Positions 22,852 to 30,479 of a DNA stretch of 34,767 nucleotides are shown here, piece by piece. The DNA is from a virus, in the IMG/VR virus record IMGVR_UViG_3300031658_000045, positions 1 to 34,767 of that record; one strand, written 5' to 3'. The notes beneath the pieces are model-generated. The model was not told the DNA's origin. It searched no databases and saw nothing but the letters and a program-made list of their open reading frames with translations. Made by a program: the position numbers and the translations under genes. Within the stretch, counting starts at the first letter, position 1. Each line of letters starts with the position of its first letter.

Positions 22852-23136
22852 TCAGCCCTCCGCTCTTGGTAGATTGTATTTTGACATTATCTGCGTAACG
22901 GTCAGTGTAGATGACTGTACGCAGTGGGCTATATCAGCCACGTCGAGTTGTTTAAGTAGCATCCGGTTTATCAAACTCGCTTTGGCAGGCAGTGGGTAGT
23001 ATTTCTTTAGCTTTTCGTTGTAATTTATGCGGTCAAGCGCTGGCGACCCACCAGCCTTGGGTAGTGCTAGTCCCGCTTCTGTTTGGGCGAGTAAAAGCAT
23101 TCGCCGCCCCAGTTCTGCTTCCTCGTTTTCAGTCAT
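22852..23136 (-). CDS. Small hypothetical protein with possible HTH, 94 aa
   Basis: It overlaps the primase stop by ATGA, with AGGAAG as SD. The C-terminal part, LINRMLLKQLDVADIAHCVQSSTLTVTQIMSKYNLP, reads like a small helix-turn-helix (DVADIAHCVQSSTLTVTQIM). It is therefore a possible DNA-binding regulator but no family is recognised. It is translated with primase, so any effect would be tied to replication-gene expression. Confidence 0.55.
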   Translation of the reverse strand: MTENEEAELGRRMLLLAQTEAGLALPKAGGSPALDRINYNEKLKKYYPLPAKASLINRMLLKQLDVADIAHCVQSSTLTVTQIMSKYNLPRAEG

Positions 23137-25919
23137 CCTGCTTCCTCCTCTGCTGGCACGAGCGCGAGGGCTTTGCCGAAATAAAGTTTATTGAAGTTCA
23201 ACTCGTAACAACGGGCCTGACCCGACGGTACTGTCGACCCTTGGCCAATATACATACGTGAGCTAGACGACCCGTCTGCTTGCACCATTAGATAACCGGC
23301 ACGGTCTAGTTCGTCGCGTATCGCGGCGGGAGCTACACCAAATTCTTTGCACCAATCCGAGATAGATTTTACTGTAACAAAAGCCTTTTGGCTTTCGGTT
23401 GCTATCCGGCCAACCGCAGGGGCGCGAAGTGGAAACGCCGTGTCTTCCTTATTTGCGTTCGCATTGCCCATCCGTTTTGTGACGATGAGACGGCCCTGCA
23501 ACGTCGCGATGAACGCTGCTAAATGCTCGGCGATGTCTGTATTCGTTTCACGTCGACCTTCGCGCAGCTGTTTAACTTGACCCTCCGCCCACTTTTGCAT
23601 CTTGCCCACGTCGAACGATATAAGGCCAAGCTTCTGTGCGATCTTAGCTGCGACAATGGCGGTGACGATAGTATCGCGGTAGAAACGTTCCTTATTATCC
23701 TCCTCAGATTTTGGATTAAACTTGACCCGCGCAGCCGCCAGCTGACGACGGACCCAGTCCATGTTTTTTATGATGAACCTTATGTACGGTAGACACGCTT
23801 CGCCGTAGACGTGGTCCATATGGTTTTCTATGAACGTCTGCGTGACGTCTGGGAATACTCTGGAACGGTAGTCTTTTGGCAGAGAGACCTCGAAGAAACG
23901 AAGCTGCGTTGCCTCAACTCTATACCCCGCTGGGAGTTTGCTTATGCTCTCCAAGATGCTGTCGTTACTTGTGATGAACGAGTTCTTGAACCACTGACCG
24001 CCGACCGTAGCAAACTTACCGCTAGTCCCCAGACGCTCTTTATCTCGACCGTTGGCTAAAGCATATCCAGTGCGTGTTAGTTCGTCTGGAGTTCTGCCAG
24101 AAAACTCGTCTAGCAGCATGGGCATAGACCCCATTATGGCGATCCTTTTTATCACCGCGTTCAGTGTGGAACCTTGCTCCCCCGTCTGACGCTCCATCAA
24201 CTCTGGGTTGCCGAAAAACCCGCAGGCTATCTTACACGCCGTCGACTTACCCGTACCGCCGAACCCTGTGAAAGCCAAAGGCAAACCGTGCCAGTTACTA
24301 CTGCCCATTAGTTCAACAAGGACTGACCCCATCGAGTGACAGAGAGCGAACTGAAACGGCTCTGCGTCCTTGCGGTTGTAAAGTGTGTCGATGTTTGCGA
24401 CCCATTCGTCTAGGGTACCGCTCCGGCCAAAATCAACAGAGATGTCTTGGGGAACGCCGTCGTCACACAGTACTCTGACACTACTGTCATGCGTAATCAT
24501 GTTGGTGCCCATCACAAAGCCGCTGCGATCAGGGAGCCACCCGAATTGTCCGTAGGTTTTTGTTTCAATTTTCCACGCTTGAAGCGTTTCTATTAGGTTT
24601 TCTGCAAATTCTGCCATGTCGGGCCTCCCGTTTTTTGTTCGAAAAAGAAATACTTCGTGTGCTGCTAACGTTTTTGCCATCAGATCGGTGGATGCTAATT
24701 CGGATGTCGGCATGAAAAAATCACGCCAATCGCCGTTCTTCTCAAGGGCTTTCCAGTGGATAACCCACGTACCTTCGGCGTCTTTGATGCGGTTGAGCGG
24801 GTAGATGAAAGAACGGCAGAACGGTCGCCACTGTGGTACGCCGTCGGCGTCGACGATAGCCCGGCTGAGAGCGACACCGTTCCATTTCCAGCCACTTGCT
24901 GGCCAGTACGGTATGTTCTCGCCCTCGATGACAGCCCCCCCACCCGTCGTCGGTGCTGCCGCTGCCGCAGATGACGTCGTCGGATCAACTTCGACGGGAG
25001 CGAAACCTTTGGCCCGAGCCCCGTCGATCATTACTTGTATATCGTTGAGTGTCTCCTCGGACGAATAATCGTCGAGTGTGTAGCGCCCCGCCAAAGCGAT
25101 TATCTCTTCGTCGGTGTTGCCCTTGGACACGTAGCTTGCGACAAGCTTCAAAACATTGTCGTGCCAGTCGTCGCCTGACAGAGCTGCGGTAGACGCGGCG
25201 ACGCGGTCCAGTTTAGGAATGCTTTCTATAACCCCGAACCCAGAAACAGCTTTAGTTTTTATCTCGTTGTCGTCGATGAAGTCCTGGAGCGCGGATCGGA
25301 TGACAGCCACCGAGTAACGCGGTCCAGCTTTGAGTAGTTTAACTTCGCGTGGCTCACCGTACTTGCGGTTGTACAATCCGACGGGGCGAAGCACACGCGC
25401 ACTGTCTGTGTCGACCTGATTGTCTACTAAAATGCCTAGATGAGTCGTCACTTTTCTTTTGAGTAAAGCCAACTCATTCCACGTAGCCGCGTCCATTTCT
25501 TCTTCAGTGTGCAGGTATGTATGGTAGCCGCCCCCGCTGTCCACCACGCTGGGCGTCAGGCGCAGAGCTTTTGATAGAGTAACGATACCCGCGATGGCTT
25601 CTTCTTTGGTTCCGTAGTGACCAACTTTGTCTTTGACGTCGTAGTCATCAAACAGGGCTCGGGACGCAACTACGTTCTCCTTCTTGCGGATAACATCTTT
25701 ACCGTCTTTGTCTTTGTACCAAGGGCCGAAAGTGTTGACCGCAAAATACGCAGTCATCCCCGGCCCGTCGATCTCTACAGCAGCTGCGGCGGCGTCGTCG
25801 ACCGTCTCGTAGCTTCGGTGGCTCCACCTAGTTTTCCCGTGGGCAGTCTCCTCGAGCAACCCGAGGACAACCGTTCCAGTCGTTGGTAGAACCCACTCTA
25901 AAAATTCTAGTGTGTTCAT
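23133..25919 (-). CDS. PrimPol-helicase fusion (AEP primase plus DUF927-like/SF3-type ATPase)
   Basis: A 928-residue protein. The N-terminal part is an archaeo-eukaryotic-type primase: ALFDDYDVKD (D91/D92/D94, metal binding), DSGGGYHTYLH (H133) and DTDSARVLRPVGLYNRKYG (D172 onward). A linker with Ala/Thr-rich PTTSSAAAAAPTTGGG follows (~320-340). The C-terminal ATPase has a Walker A GFGGTGKST (K558) and a Walker B MLLDEFSG (D604, E605), with a GWLPDRSGFVMG stretch typical of DUF927-type helicases before it. It likely primes and unwinds at the replication fork with the SSB and polymerase of this region. The ATG lies 12 bases after operator E. Confidence 0.85.
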   Translation of the reverse strand: MNTLEFLEWVLPTTGTVVLGLLEETAHGKTRWSHRSYETVDDAAAAAVEIDGPGMTAYFAVNTFGPWYKDKDGKDVIRKKENVVASRALFDDYDVKDKVGHYGTKEEAIAGIVTLSKALRLTPSVVDSGGGYHTYLHTEEEMDAATWNELALLKRKVTTHLGILVDNQVDTDSARVLRPVGLYNRKYGEPREVKLLKAGPRYSVAVIRSALQDFIDDNEIKTKAVSGFGVIESIPKLDRVAASTAALSGDDWHDNVLKLVASYVSKGNTDEEIIALAGRYTLDDYSSEETLNDIQVMIDGARAKGFAPVEVDPTTSSAAAAAPTTGGGAVIEGENIPYWPASGWKWNGVALSRAIVDADGVPQWRPFCRSFIYPLNRIKDAEGTWVIHWKALEKNGDWRDFFMPTSELASTDLMAKTLAAHEVFLFRTKNGRPDMAEFAENLIETLQAWKIETKTYGQFGWLPDRSGFVMGTNMITHDSSVRVLCDDGVPQDISVDFGRSGTLDEWVANIDTLYNRKDAEPFQFALCHSMGSVLVELMGSSNWHGLPLAFTGFGGTGKSTACKIACGFFGNPELMERQTGEQGSTLNAVIKRIAIMGSMPMLLDEFSGRTPDELTRTGYALANGRDKERLGTSGKFATVGGQWFKNSFITSNDSILESISKLPAGYRVEATQLRFFEVSLPKDYRSRVFPDVTQTFIENHMDHVYGEACLPYIRFIIKNMDWVRRQLAAARVKFNPKSEEDNKERFYRDTIVTAIVAAKIAQKLGLISFDVGKMQKWAEGQVKQLREGRRETNTDIAEHLAAFIATLQGRLIVTKRMGNANANKEDTAFPLRAPAVGRIATESQKAFVTVKSISDWCKEFGVAPAAIRDELDRAGYLMVQADGSSSSRMYIGQGSTVPSGQARCYELNFNKLYFGKALALVPAEEEAG

Positions 25920-25931
25920 AATATACCTAAA

Positions 25932-25947
25932 TGCTTACGCGTTAACA
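25932..25947. promoter_or_regulatory. Operator-like palindrome, site E
   Basis: Plus-strand TGCTTACGCGTTAACA (minus strand TGTTAACGCGTAAGCA), one base off the consensus. It is only 12 bp before the PrimPol-helicase ATG, too near for a promoter -10 to lie downstream of it, which argues for a repressor or roadblock role. Confidence 0.65.
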
Positions 25948-25952
25948 GATTG

Positions 25953-25978
25953 GGTAGCCGAAGTTGCCCTCGGCTACC
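25953..25978 (-). terminator. Perfect 9-bp hairpin between SSB and primase
   Basis: GGTAGCCGA and TCGGCTACC pair over an 8-base loop. It lies after the SSB stop and before operator E. There is no T-run on the minus strand, so it may be an attenuator, an RNA-stability element or a Rho-type end instead of a standard terminator. Confidence 0.4.
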
Positions 25979-25992
25979 GTTGAGTTTGTCTG

Positions 25993-26745
25993 TTAACCCG
26001 CCTCGTCGAACTCTAGCTCGTCGAGACCGTCCAAGATAGCGTTTTGGTCCGTAGTTTCTTTGACCACAGCCACTGCTGGAACTGCCTTGGGGACAGAAGC
26101 AACCGCCTTTGGAGCAGGAGATCCCATGTCGAAGTCGTCCTCTGCGGTTGGTGCAGGGGCAGGGGCCATAAGTTCAGTGGCAAACCCACCCGCATCGGAG
26201 TTGAACCCGCCGTCGATAACTTCAAACGCAGAGCGCTGCTTTAGTTCAGCCAACTCGATGACCTGCACCTGACGCAGACGAAGCGATACACCACAGCCAC
26301 GGGTAGGCTCGTATGTAACCAAACCGACCAGTACGTTAACTAGAGAGCCTGACGTCAGCAAGAAGTCAGAGGGCATCTGTTTGTTATTCGCGTCGAACTG
26401 CTTTGGCGGCTCAGTAAGCTCAGTACCGAATTTGCCCTTCAGCTTTGTCTCGATCATAAACATACCGTTGTCGTCGAGCTTGAAGACTTCAGCAGCCTTC
26501 GGAAACGAGTCCCACTTATCGTTCTTAGTGGTCGTGTAGTGCTCTTTCATGCTCGAGTACAAGCTGACCGCCTGTGCCTTGGTTAGCATTAAGGTCATTG
26601 AGTATTCTGACCCGTCGTCCGTCGCAGCGCAAGGAACAGTACGGCCTCGCTCTCCCGCGCTCGAGTCAAACTTGTAAGTTTGATTTATCTTTGGGTACAT
26701 CGCGGTTACGTCAGAGATAATAAGTGTCGTGTTTTTGTTAGCCAT
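25993..26745 (-). CDS. ssb: T7 gp2.5-like single-stranded DNA-binding protein
   Basis: A 250-residue protein with a beta-rich core (NQTYKFDSSAGERGRTVPCAAT, LLTSGSLVNVLVGLVTYEPTRGCGVSLRLRQVQVIELAEL), a Pro/Ala-rich linker (APAPAPTAEDDFDMGSPAPKAV) and a strongly acidic tail (ILDGLDELEFDEAG). This OB-fold core plus acidic C-terminus is the layout of phage gp2.5-type SSBs, whose tail contacts polymerase and helicase. It coats ssDNA at the fork. The start has an AGGAGG SD. It lies last in its group, with the primase operon after it. Sequence identity to gp2.5 itself was not tested. Confidence 0.75.
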   Translation of the reverse strand: MANKNTTLIISDVTAMYPKINQTYKFDSSAGERGRTVPCAATDDGSEYSMTLMLTKAQAVSLYSSMKEHYTTTKNDKWDSFPKAAEVFKLDDNGMFMIETKLKGKFGTELTEPPKQFDANNKQMPSDFLLTSGSLVNVLVGLVTYEPTRGCGVSLRLRQVQVIELAELKQRSAFEVIDGGFNSDAGGFATELMAPAPAPTAEDDFDMGSPAPKAVASVPKAVPAVAVVKETTDQNAILDGLDELEFDEAG

Positions 26746-26762
26746 GTTGGCCTCCTATGGGT

Positions 26763-27281
26763 TTAATTTAAAGTAAATCCGTCTGTCACCGCGAAAGCTG
26801 AAGCTGTGCGCGTGGACACTTTCTTGAGTTCGTCAAGCTCACCGTCTTGTAAAAAACGTGTGACCCTAAACGAGAGTGAGGTTCGATTGTTGCTCTCCAC
26901 CGTGTCGATCTTGGTGACAACATTGGATAGCTTCTCGCCTCTGCTTACGACCTGCTTCTCATAGTCTCTAAGTGCTCGTAGAGAAGTGGCCGGTACAACT
27001 AACGACAGCGTGTTTGGGCTGTTTAACTGTATAAGTGAGAGTTGACTAAACTCTCGACAGCGTTTGCCGCGTTTGCCGTTAGGTGTAATCTTGGAACCCC
27101 ACTGATTGTGTGTGCAGATTGCGCACTTTTTCGCCTGTGGGGTCTCTGTATCTGCTGCCGGAACGACGCCGTCGTCGGAGTGGCACATGTGCTCATTCTC
27201 GTTGGTGTAACAGGTACGAGCGCTGGTTACGCCCGATACTACTACAGCCTCGATAGGTAGTTCCCCAAAATCCAGCATCAT
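26763..27281 (-). CDS. Conserved phage protein with Cys cluster, 172 aa
   Basis: Cysteines at 24, 33, 53, 56 and 75 (KKCAICTHNQWGSK...KRGKRC), followed by a helical/beta C-terminal part (PATSLRALRDYEKQVVSRGEKLSNVVTKID). The C..C..NQWGS...GK.GK.C pattern is one I have seen in uncharacterised proteins encoded by phage replication regions; it suggests a zinc-ribbon DNA-binding role. Operon context with SSB (17-base gap) and with the 133-residue gene (ATGA overlap) supports replication or recombination. Function is not known. Confidence 0.6.
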   Translation of the reverse strand: MMLDFGELPIEAVVVSGVTSARTCYTNENEHMCHSDDGVVPAADTETPQAKKCAICTHNQWGSKITPNGKRGKRCREFSQLSLIQLNSPNTLSLVVPATSLRALRDYEKQVVSRGEKLSNVVTKIDTVESNNRTSLSFRVTRFLQDGELDELKKVSTRTASAFAVTDGFTLN

Positions 27282-27679
27282 TTGCGCCTAAAGTTCACAA
27301 CTTGTGTTTCGCTCCAGTTAGTACCGGGGATAAGATCGTCGTGTTCTTCGCGGAACTGCAATGCGCCTGTCTTGCTCACACGGACATCCGCAAGCTCCCA
27401 AGCGTCATGCTCTTTGATGTAATTAGTAAAAACGTCACGATCTGCTACGGTGGCGGACGAACGTGTCGACCTGTAAGCAGTCCCAAACTCACGTGAAGAT
27501 ACGTTGTCGATGCCCCGGTCGTCGAAACGACGAAGGAACTCGATCTCTATGCCGTCCTGTTTGCTCTTGTCACCAGCGTCGTCCAGCGTGTAATCCGCTT
27601 TGCGTTTAGCGCGTCTGTCCCGCAATTGGATGAAAAACTGTAGTAGCGTTTTGTCGTCCAGCTTTTGTACTTGTGCCAT
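27278..27679 (-). CDS. Conserved phage hypothetical protein, 133 aa
   Basis: Begins AQVQKLDDKTLLQFFIQLRDRRAKRKADYTLDD, a charged helix, then KSKQDGIEIEFLRRFDDRGIDNV, FGTAYRSTRSSATVADRDVFTNYIKEHDAWELADVRVSKTGAL and ends PGTNWSETQVVNFRRK. The order ...LR.RR..RK...A.DK..Q..IE...L.....G..S......G..Y...R.S..V.D........ is very typical of a family encoded beside phage SSB genes (from memory, function unknown). SD GGAGAG precedes the ATG. It overlaps the HTH gene by 74 bases and ends in an ATGA overlap. Confidence 0.65.
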   Translation of the reverse strand: MAQVQKLDDKTLLQFFIQLRDRRAKRKADYTLDDAGDKSKQDGIEIEFLRRFDDRGIDNVSSREFGTAYRSTRSSATVADRDVFTNYIKEHDAWELADVRVSKTGALQFREEHDDLIPGTNWSETQVVNFRRK

Positions 27680-27857
27680 TTATGCTCTCCTTTTTGGCAG
27701 TCAGCCACCTGTCGATGTCTGTTTCGTCCCACCTAAAGACCTTGGGTGAGACTTTGATTGGTTCGGGGAAGCTGTGCTCTCTCCTCCGAAACGAATGTAG
27801 GGCACCTTTAGTGATGCCTAGCTTAGCCGATACTTCGGTTGGCTTTAGTAAATTCAT
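27606..27857 (-). CDS. AlpA-like HTH DNA-binding protein, 83 aa
   Basis: ATG 27857 behind AAGAAGGT is the start; a longer in-frame reading from 27893 would cross operator F and is unlikely. Residues 1-58 are an AlpA/excisionase-type HTH: LLKPTEVSAKLGITKGALHSFRRREHSFPEPIKVSPKVFRWDETDIDRWLTAK, with the usual F.W...DID.WL end. The remaining 25 residues are forced by the frame and overlap the next gene by 74 bases. It could repress or activate its own operon from operator F, 19 bp upstream, and is one candidate for binding the whole operator family. Confidence 0.75.
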   Translation of the reverse strand: MNLLKPTEVSAKLGITKGALHSFRRREHSFPEPIKVSPKVFRWDETDIDRWLTAKKESINGTSTKAGRQNATTVFHPIAGQTR

Positions 27858-27876
27858 TGTGTAATACCTTCTTACG

Positions 27877-27892
27877 TGTTCACATGTAAACA
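27877..27892. promoter_or_regulatory. Operator-like palindrome, site F
   Basis: Plus-strand TGTTCACATGTAAACA. It lies between the SNF2 helicase stop and the AlpA-like gene, 19 bp before that gene's ATG on the minus strand. The close spacing leaves room only for the SD. Confidence 0.7.
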
Positions 27893-27916
27893 CATTAGTT
27901 TTTCTGGTTCAAGGCG

Positions 27917-29482
27917 TCAAGCGATTACGCGATGTGCTTTTACTTCATCGAGGAGCGCACCTTGCATCTTCTGCTTTTTACGGAGCCTCGCGTAGATGCG
28001 TTTCTCGACTGGAGTACCTTCCAAACAAATAATAAAGTTGTTCATCTTCTGCCCCGGTCGATTGATACGACCGTTAGCTTGTTCGAAAGTCTCGTTCGAT
28101 GTGATGCAGCTGTACCAGATTATTGTGCTGGCTGCGGTTAGTGTTAGCCCGTGAGACATAGCGGCTGGCTGCGCAACTAAAACCCGCGGTTCATCGGACT
28201 TCTGGAACGCTCCAAAGATGCGGTCACGTTCTGTCTTACTTACACCGCCGTGGATAACCTCGACTGAAAACGTTTTGCGTAGCTCGGCTGCTACCATCTT
28301 AACCGAAGAGACGAACGGGACGAACACGATCACCTTACCCTGAGCTGATTGAATAATAGCTCGGGTCTCCTCCACGCGAGGCGACGTCGGGATCGTAACT
28401 TCTGTGCCATCGGTTGCGTAGACAACACCACATGCTATCTGCACCAGCTTAGCCATCTTCACAGCTTCGTTTACCGCTGTGATTTCACCTTCATCTGCTT
28501 GTATGCTGAGGCGTGTAAGCATCTCTTTGTATGCTTTGTTCTGCTCCGGCGTCAGCGTCACCGCCCTCGTCTCGTACATAAGCGGGGGTAGATCGAGGCA
28601 CTCATCTCTGGTGAAGCGAACCGACGGCTGCATCACATCCTTAACGATCTGTGTGGCTTCGGGTCTGGCTACCCACTGGAACTGCGATAGCTGCTTCATC
28701 ACTGTGCCCTTGAACCTGTTAAAGTATGGCGGCACACTGGCAGGGTTTATAAGGCGACACTGTGCCCACGCATCAGTAGGCGAATTTGGCGTAGGCGTTC
28801 CTGACATACCCCAGCAAGACCGAGGTTCTTTGTGCCGGTTGACTACCAAGTTGATCTGCTTCCAACGTGTCGTCCCAGCGTTACGGGCACACTGCGCTAT
28901 CTCGTCGACGATCACTAAGTCGATGTCGGTCCGCGTCTTTAGGTGGGGCTCGAGGATGCCAACACCGTCGTGGTTGACGATGTACACGTCGAAGTCTTCT
29001 TTGAGTAACTTGATGCGTTTATCTTTGGAGCCGTGCAGAACAGCAAACGTGAGGTGTGGGAAATGGTTGAACAGTTCGTCGGCCCATGTGCGTTCTAGCG
29101 TAGACAGCGGTGAGATGATTAAACACTTGTTTAGTAGCCCGATACTTTTGAGGTAATCGTAAGCCCACAGGGACGCCAGAGACTTGCCAGTACCCAGTTC
29201 ACTGAGGTTAAACGCGCGACGGTGCATAGACAGAAAAGCTGCTGCTTCCTTCTGAGCGTGGAACGGCGTGAAGCGCCCCGGCCAATCGTAGTAAGTCCTG
29301 ATGGGGGCAGGGGCTTTGTAGCCCAAATTACGCAGCAGTCGGGTCTCTTCGGTGCGGTGTGGCACTGCAACCAACGATGTACCGTTAACTGTAAATGGTT
29401 TAGCGGTTGGGACTACGTTTAAAACTTGGGTGGAGTCTCGAAGCTTTAGCACCAGCGCTTTCTTCTCCTTCACTATTAGCAT
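27917..29482 (-). CDS. SNF2-family DNA helicase/ATPase
   Basis: A 521-residue SF2 ATPase. Motif I is NLSELGTGKS (K100, a variant of DEMGLGKT), motif II IVDEIAQ (D193, E194), motif III WGMSGTPTPNSP, and motif VI QANGRINRPGQ (468-478, R472 and R475 arginine fingers). These are the helicase motifs of SNF2/RapA-like proteins, and the length matches the compact phage versions. It uses ATP to move on duplex DNA, probably for origin opening, recombination or fork remodelling. The start has a strong AGGAGG SD located inside the DUF3310-like gene (83-base overlap). No nuclease domain is fused. Confidence 0.9.
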   Translation of the reverse strand: MLIVKEKKALVLKLRDSTQVLNVVPTAKPFTVNGTSLVAVPHRTEETRLLRNLGYKAPAPIRTYYDWPGRFTPFHAQKEAAAFLSMHRRAFNLSELGTGKSLASLWAYDYLKSIGLLNKCLIISPLSTLERTWADELFNHFPHLTFAVLHGSKDKRIKLLKEDFDVYIVNHDGVGILEPHLKTRTDIDLVIVDEIAQCARNAGTTRWKQINLVVNRHKEPRSCWGMSGTPTPNSPTDAWAQCRLINPASVPPYFNRFKGTVMKQLSQFQWVARPEATQIVKDVMQPSVRFTRDECLDLPPLMYETRAVTLTPEQNKAYKEMLTRLSIQADEGEITAVNEAVKMAKLVQIACGVVYATDGTEVTIPTSPRVEETRAIIQSAQGKVIVFVPFVSSVKMVAAELRKTFSVEVIHGGVSKTERDRIFGAFQKSDEPRVLVAQPAAMSHGLTLTAASTIIWYSCITSNETFEQANGRINRPGQKMNNFIICLEGTPVEKRIYARLRKKQKMQGALLDEVKAHRVIA

Positions 29483-29693
29483 GGTTTACCTCCTCGTCGA
29501 TCTGTCTGATGCGTTCATCGCAGATGTGTTTGATTTTCTCGTAATCCATTAGCCGCTCTCCCGGCTTGTCCCGCAGGATGCGCTTAATAATATCGGCGTC
29601 CCAAGGGTTCAAATTATACTCCAGCCATATATCCCACGGCTGGATGTTTCTCTTTGAGTAGTCAGACTTGCCGATGTTGTAGTGTCGCGTCAT
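29400..29693 (-). CDS. DUF3310-like protein, 97 aa
   Basis: The first 65 residues (TRHYNIGKSDYSKRNIQPWDIWLEYNLNPWDADIIKRILRDK...RLMDYEKIKHICDERI) follow the DUF3310 pattern (HY......iqpIdii....l....... iKYilR...K....DL.Ka..yi). The family is common in phages and has no agreed function. The C-terminal 30 residues (NSEGEESAGAKASRL...) are low-complexity and overlap the SNF2 gene. It starts next to the HNH-like stop. Confidence 0.65.
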   Translation of the reverse strand: MTRHYNIGKSDYSKRNIQPWDIWLEYNLNPWDADIIKRILRDKPGERLMDYEKIKHICDERIRQIDEEVNHANSEGEESAGAKASRLHPSFKRSPNR

Positions 29694-29962
29694 GTCTTAC
29701 CTTTAGTGTACATGCCGGGTGTCTTCCCCCGCCAACCTTTGTTGGTCTTCGCACTAACTACCCGTGTGTTCCCGTCGGTGGCGCTGCCGCCTGCGTCCAG
29801 GGGGACGACGTGGTCGACGTGTTTACCGTCGCCCTTCTTAACTTTGCCCTTAGCAACGGCGTGACGACGGGCTTTGTTCTGGGCAACACGTTTTTTCATA
29901 ACGTCTGGCCGAGCGTTGTACGCTTTTTTGGTAGCAAGTTCTTTCTTAGATGATTTGACCAT
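29690..29962 (-). CDS. HNH endonuclease-like protein, 90 aa
   Basis: ATG 29962 with GGAG 7 bases upstream is preferred to the TTG one codon earlier. The sequence runs KKGDGKHVDHVVPLDAGGSATDGNTRVVSAKTNKGWRGK, with D50/H51, N65 and N74 in the VDH..PL..GG.....N......N H-N-H order. The N-terminal part is highly basic (KKRVAQNKARRHAVAKGKVKK). It may nick or cut DNA during packaging or replication; small HNH proteins like this occur near VRR-NUC genes in marine phages. It overlaps the VRR-NUC gene by 17 bases. Confidence 0.75.
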   Translation of the reverse strand: MVKSSKKELATKKAYNARPDVMKKRVAQNKARRHAVAKGKVKKGDGKHVDHVVPLDAGGSATDGNTRVVSAKTNKGWRGKTPGMYTKGKT

Positions 29963-30251
29963 CAACCTTCTCCATTATGGCTATTACTTGTTCGACGTCG
30001 TCGACGACATGTGCTAACCCGTAAGCACGTGTAATACCGTCTATTTCACGTTGCTGGTTAGGCGTAACGTTCTTTATTTTTCCCGGCGCTTTCGTTTCGA
30101 AGGCCATGAACAGACCCTTGTAACACACCAGAATGTCTGGGCACCCGACGCGGCCCATCCCGTTGGACACTGGCATGTAGTACCAAGCACCGACGGATTG
30201 AAGGTATTCTCTGACCTTCTTTTTTACTTTGCCTTCTGGTGTCATCGCCAT
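29946..30251 (-). CDS. VRR-NUC domain nuclease
   Basis: A 101-residue stand-alone PD-(D/E)XK-type nuclease: GMGRVGCPDILVCYKGLFMAFETKAPGK gives P38-D39...E52-x-K54, and Q66/Q67 follows (TPNQQREIDGI). The length and order match phage VRR-NUC proteins, which cleave branched DNA such as flaps or Holliday junctions. It is probably involved in resolving replication or recombination intermediates. GAGG lies 8 bases before the ATG. It overlaps the HNH-like gene start, so translation is coupled. Confidence 0.85.
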   Translation of the reverse strand: MAMTPEGKVKKKVREYLQSVGAWYYMPVSNGMGRVGCPDILVCYKGLFMAFETKAPGKIKNVTPNQQREIDGITRAYGLAHVVDDVEQVIAIMEKVDGQII

Positions 30252-30254
30252 CAG

Positions 30255-30443
30255 TTAAACCTCAAGCCGCCCGACATCTATAAAGTCTCCATAAATCTCA
30301 ATATAGCTCTCAAGCCTATGTAGTAACTCGTTTTCTAGTGGTGTTACCGATTCTTTATGCGTCCCGTAAGCATGTAGTTCTACGTTATTCATGTCGATTA
30401 ACTCAGTTTTGTCTCTGCTATTTATACTCACTGTACTGTTCAT
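30255..30443 (-). CDS. Small hypothetical protein, 62 aa
   Basis: Reads MNSTVSINSRDKTELIDMNN, continues through HAYGTHKESVTPLENELLHRLESYIEIYGD and ends FIDVGRLEV. The helix ENELLHRLESYIEIYG is plausible. The SD is weak (GGCAGAA); the internal ATG at 30392 is an alternative start. It lies 3 bases before VRR-NUC in the same direction. No family is recognised. Confidence 0.5.
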   Translation of the reverse strand: MNSTVSINSRDKTELIDMNNVELHAYGTHKESVTPLENELLHRLESYIEIYGDFIDVGRLEV

Positions 30444-30479
30444 TTCTGCCAGACCTATAGTCGCTGGCGCTCTATGTTG

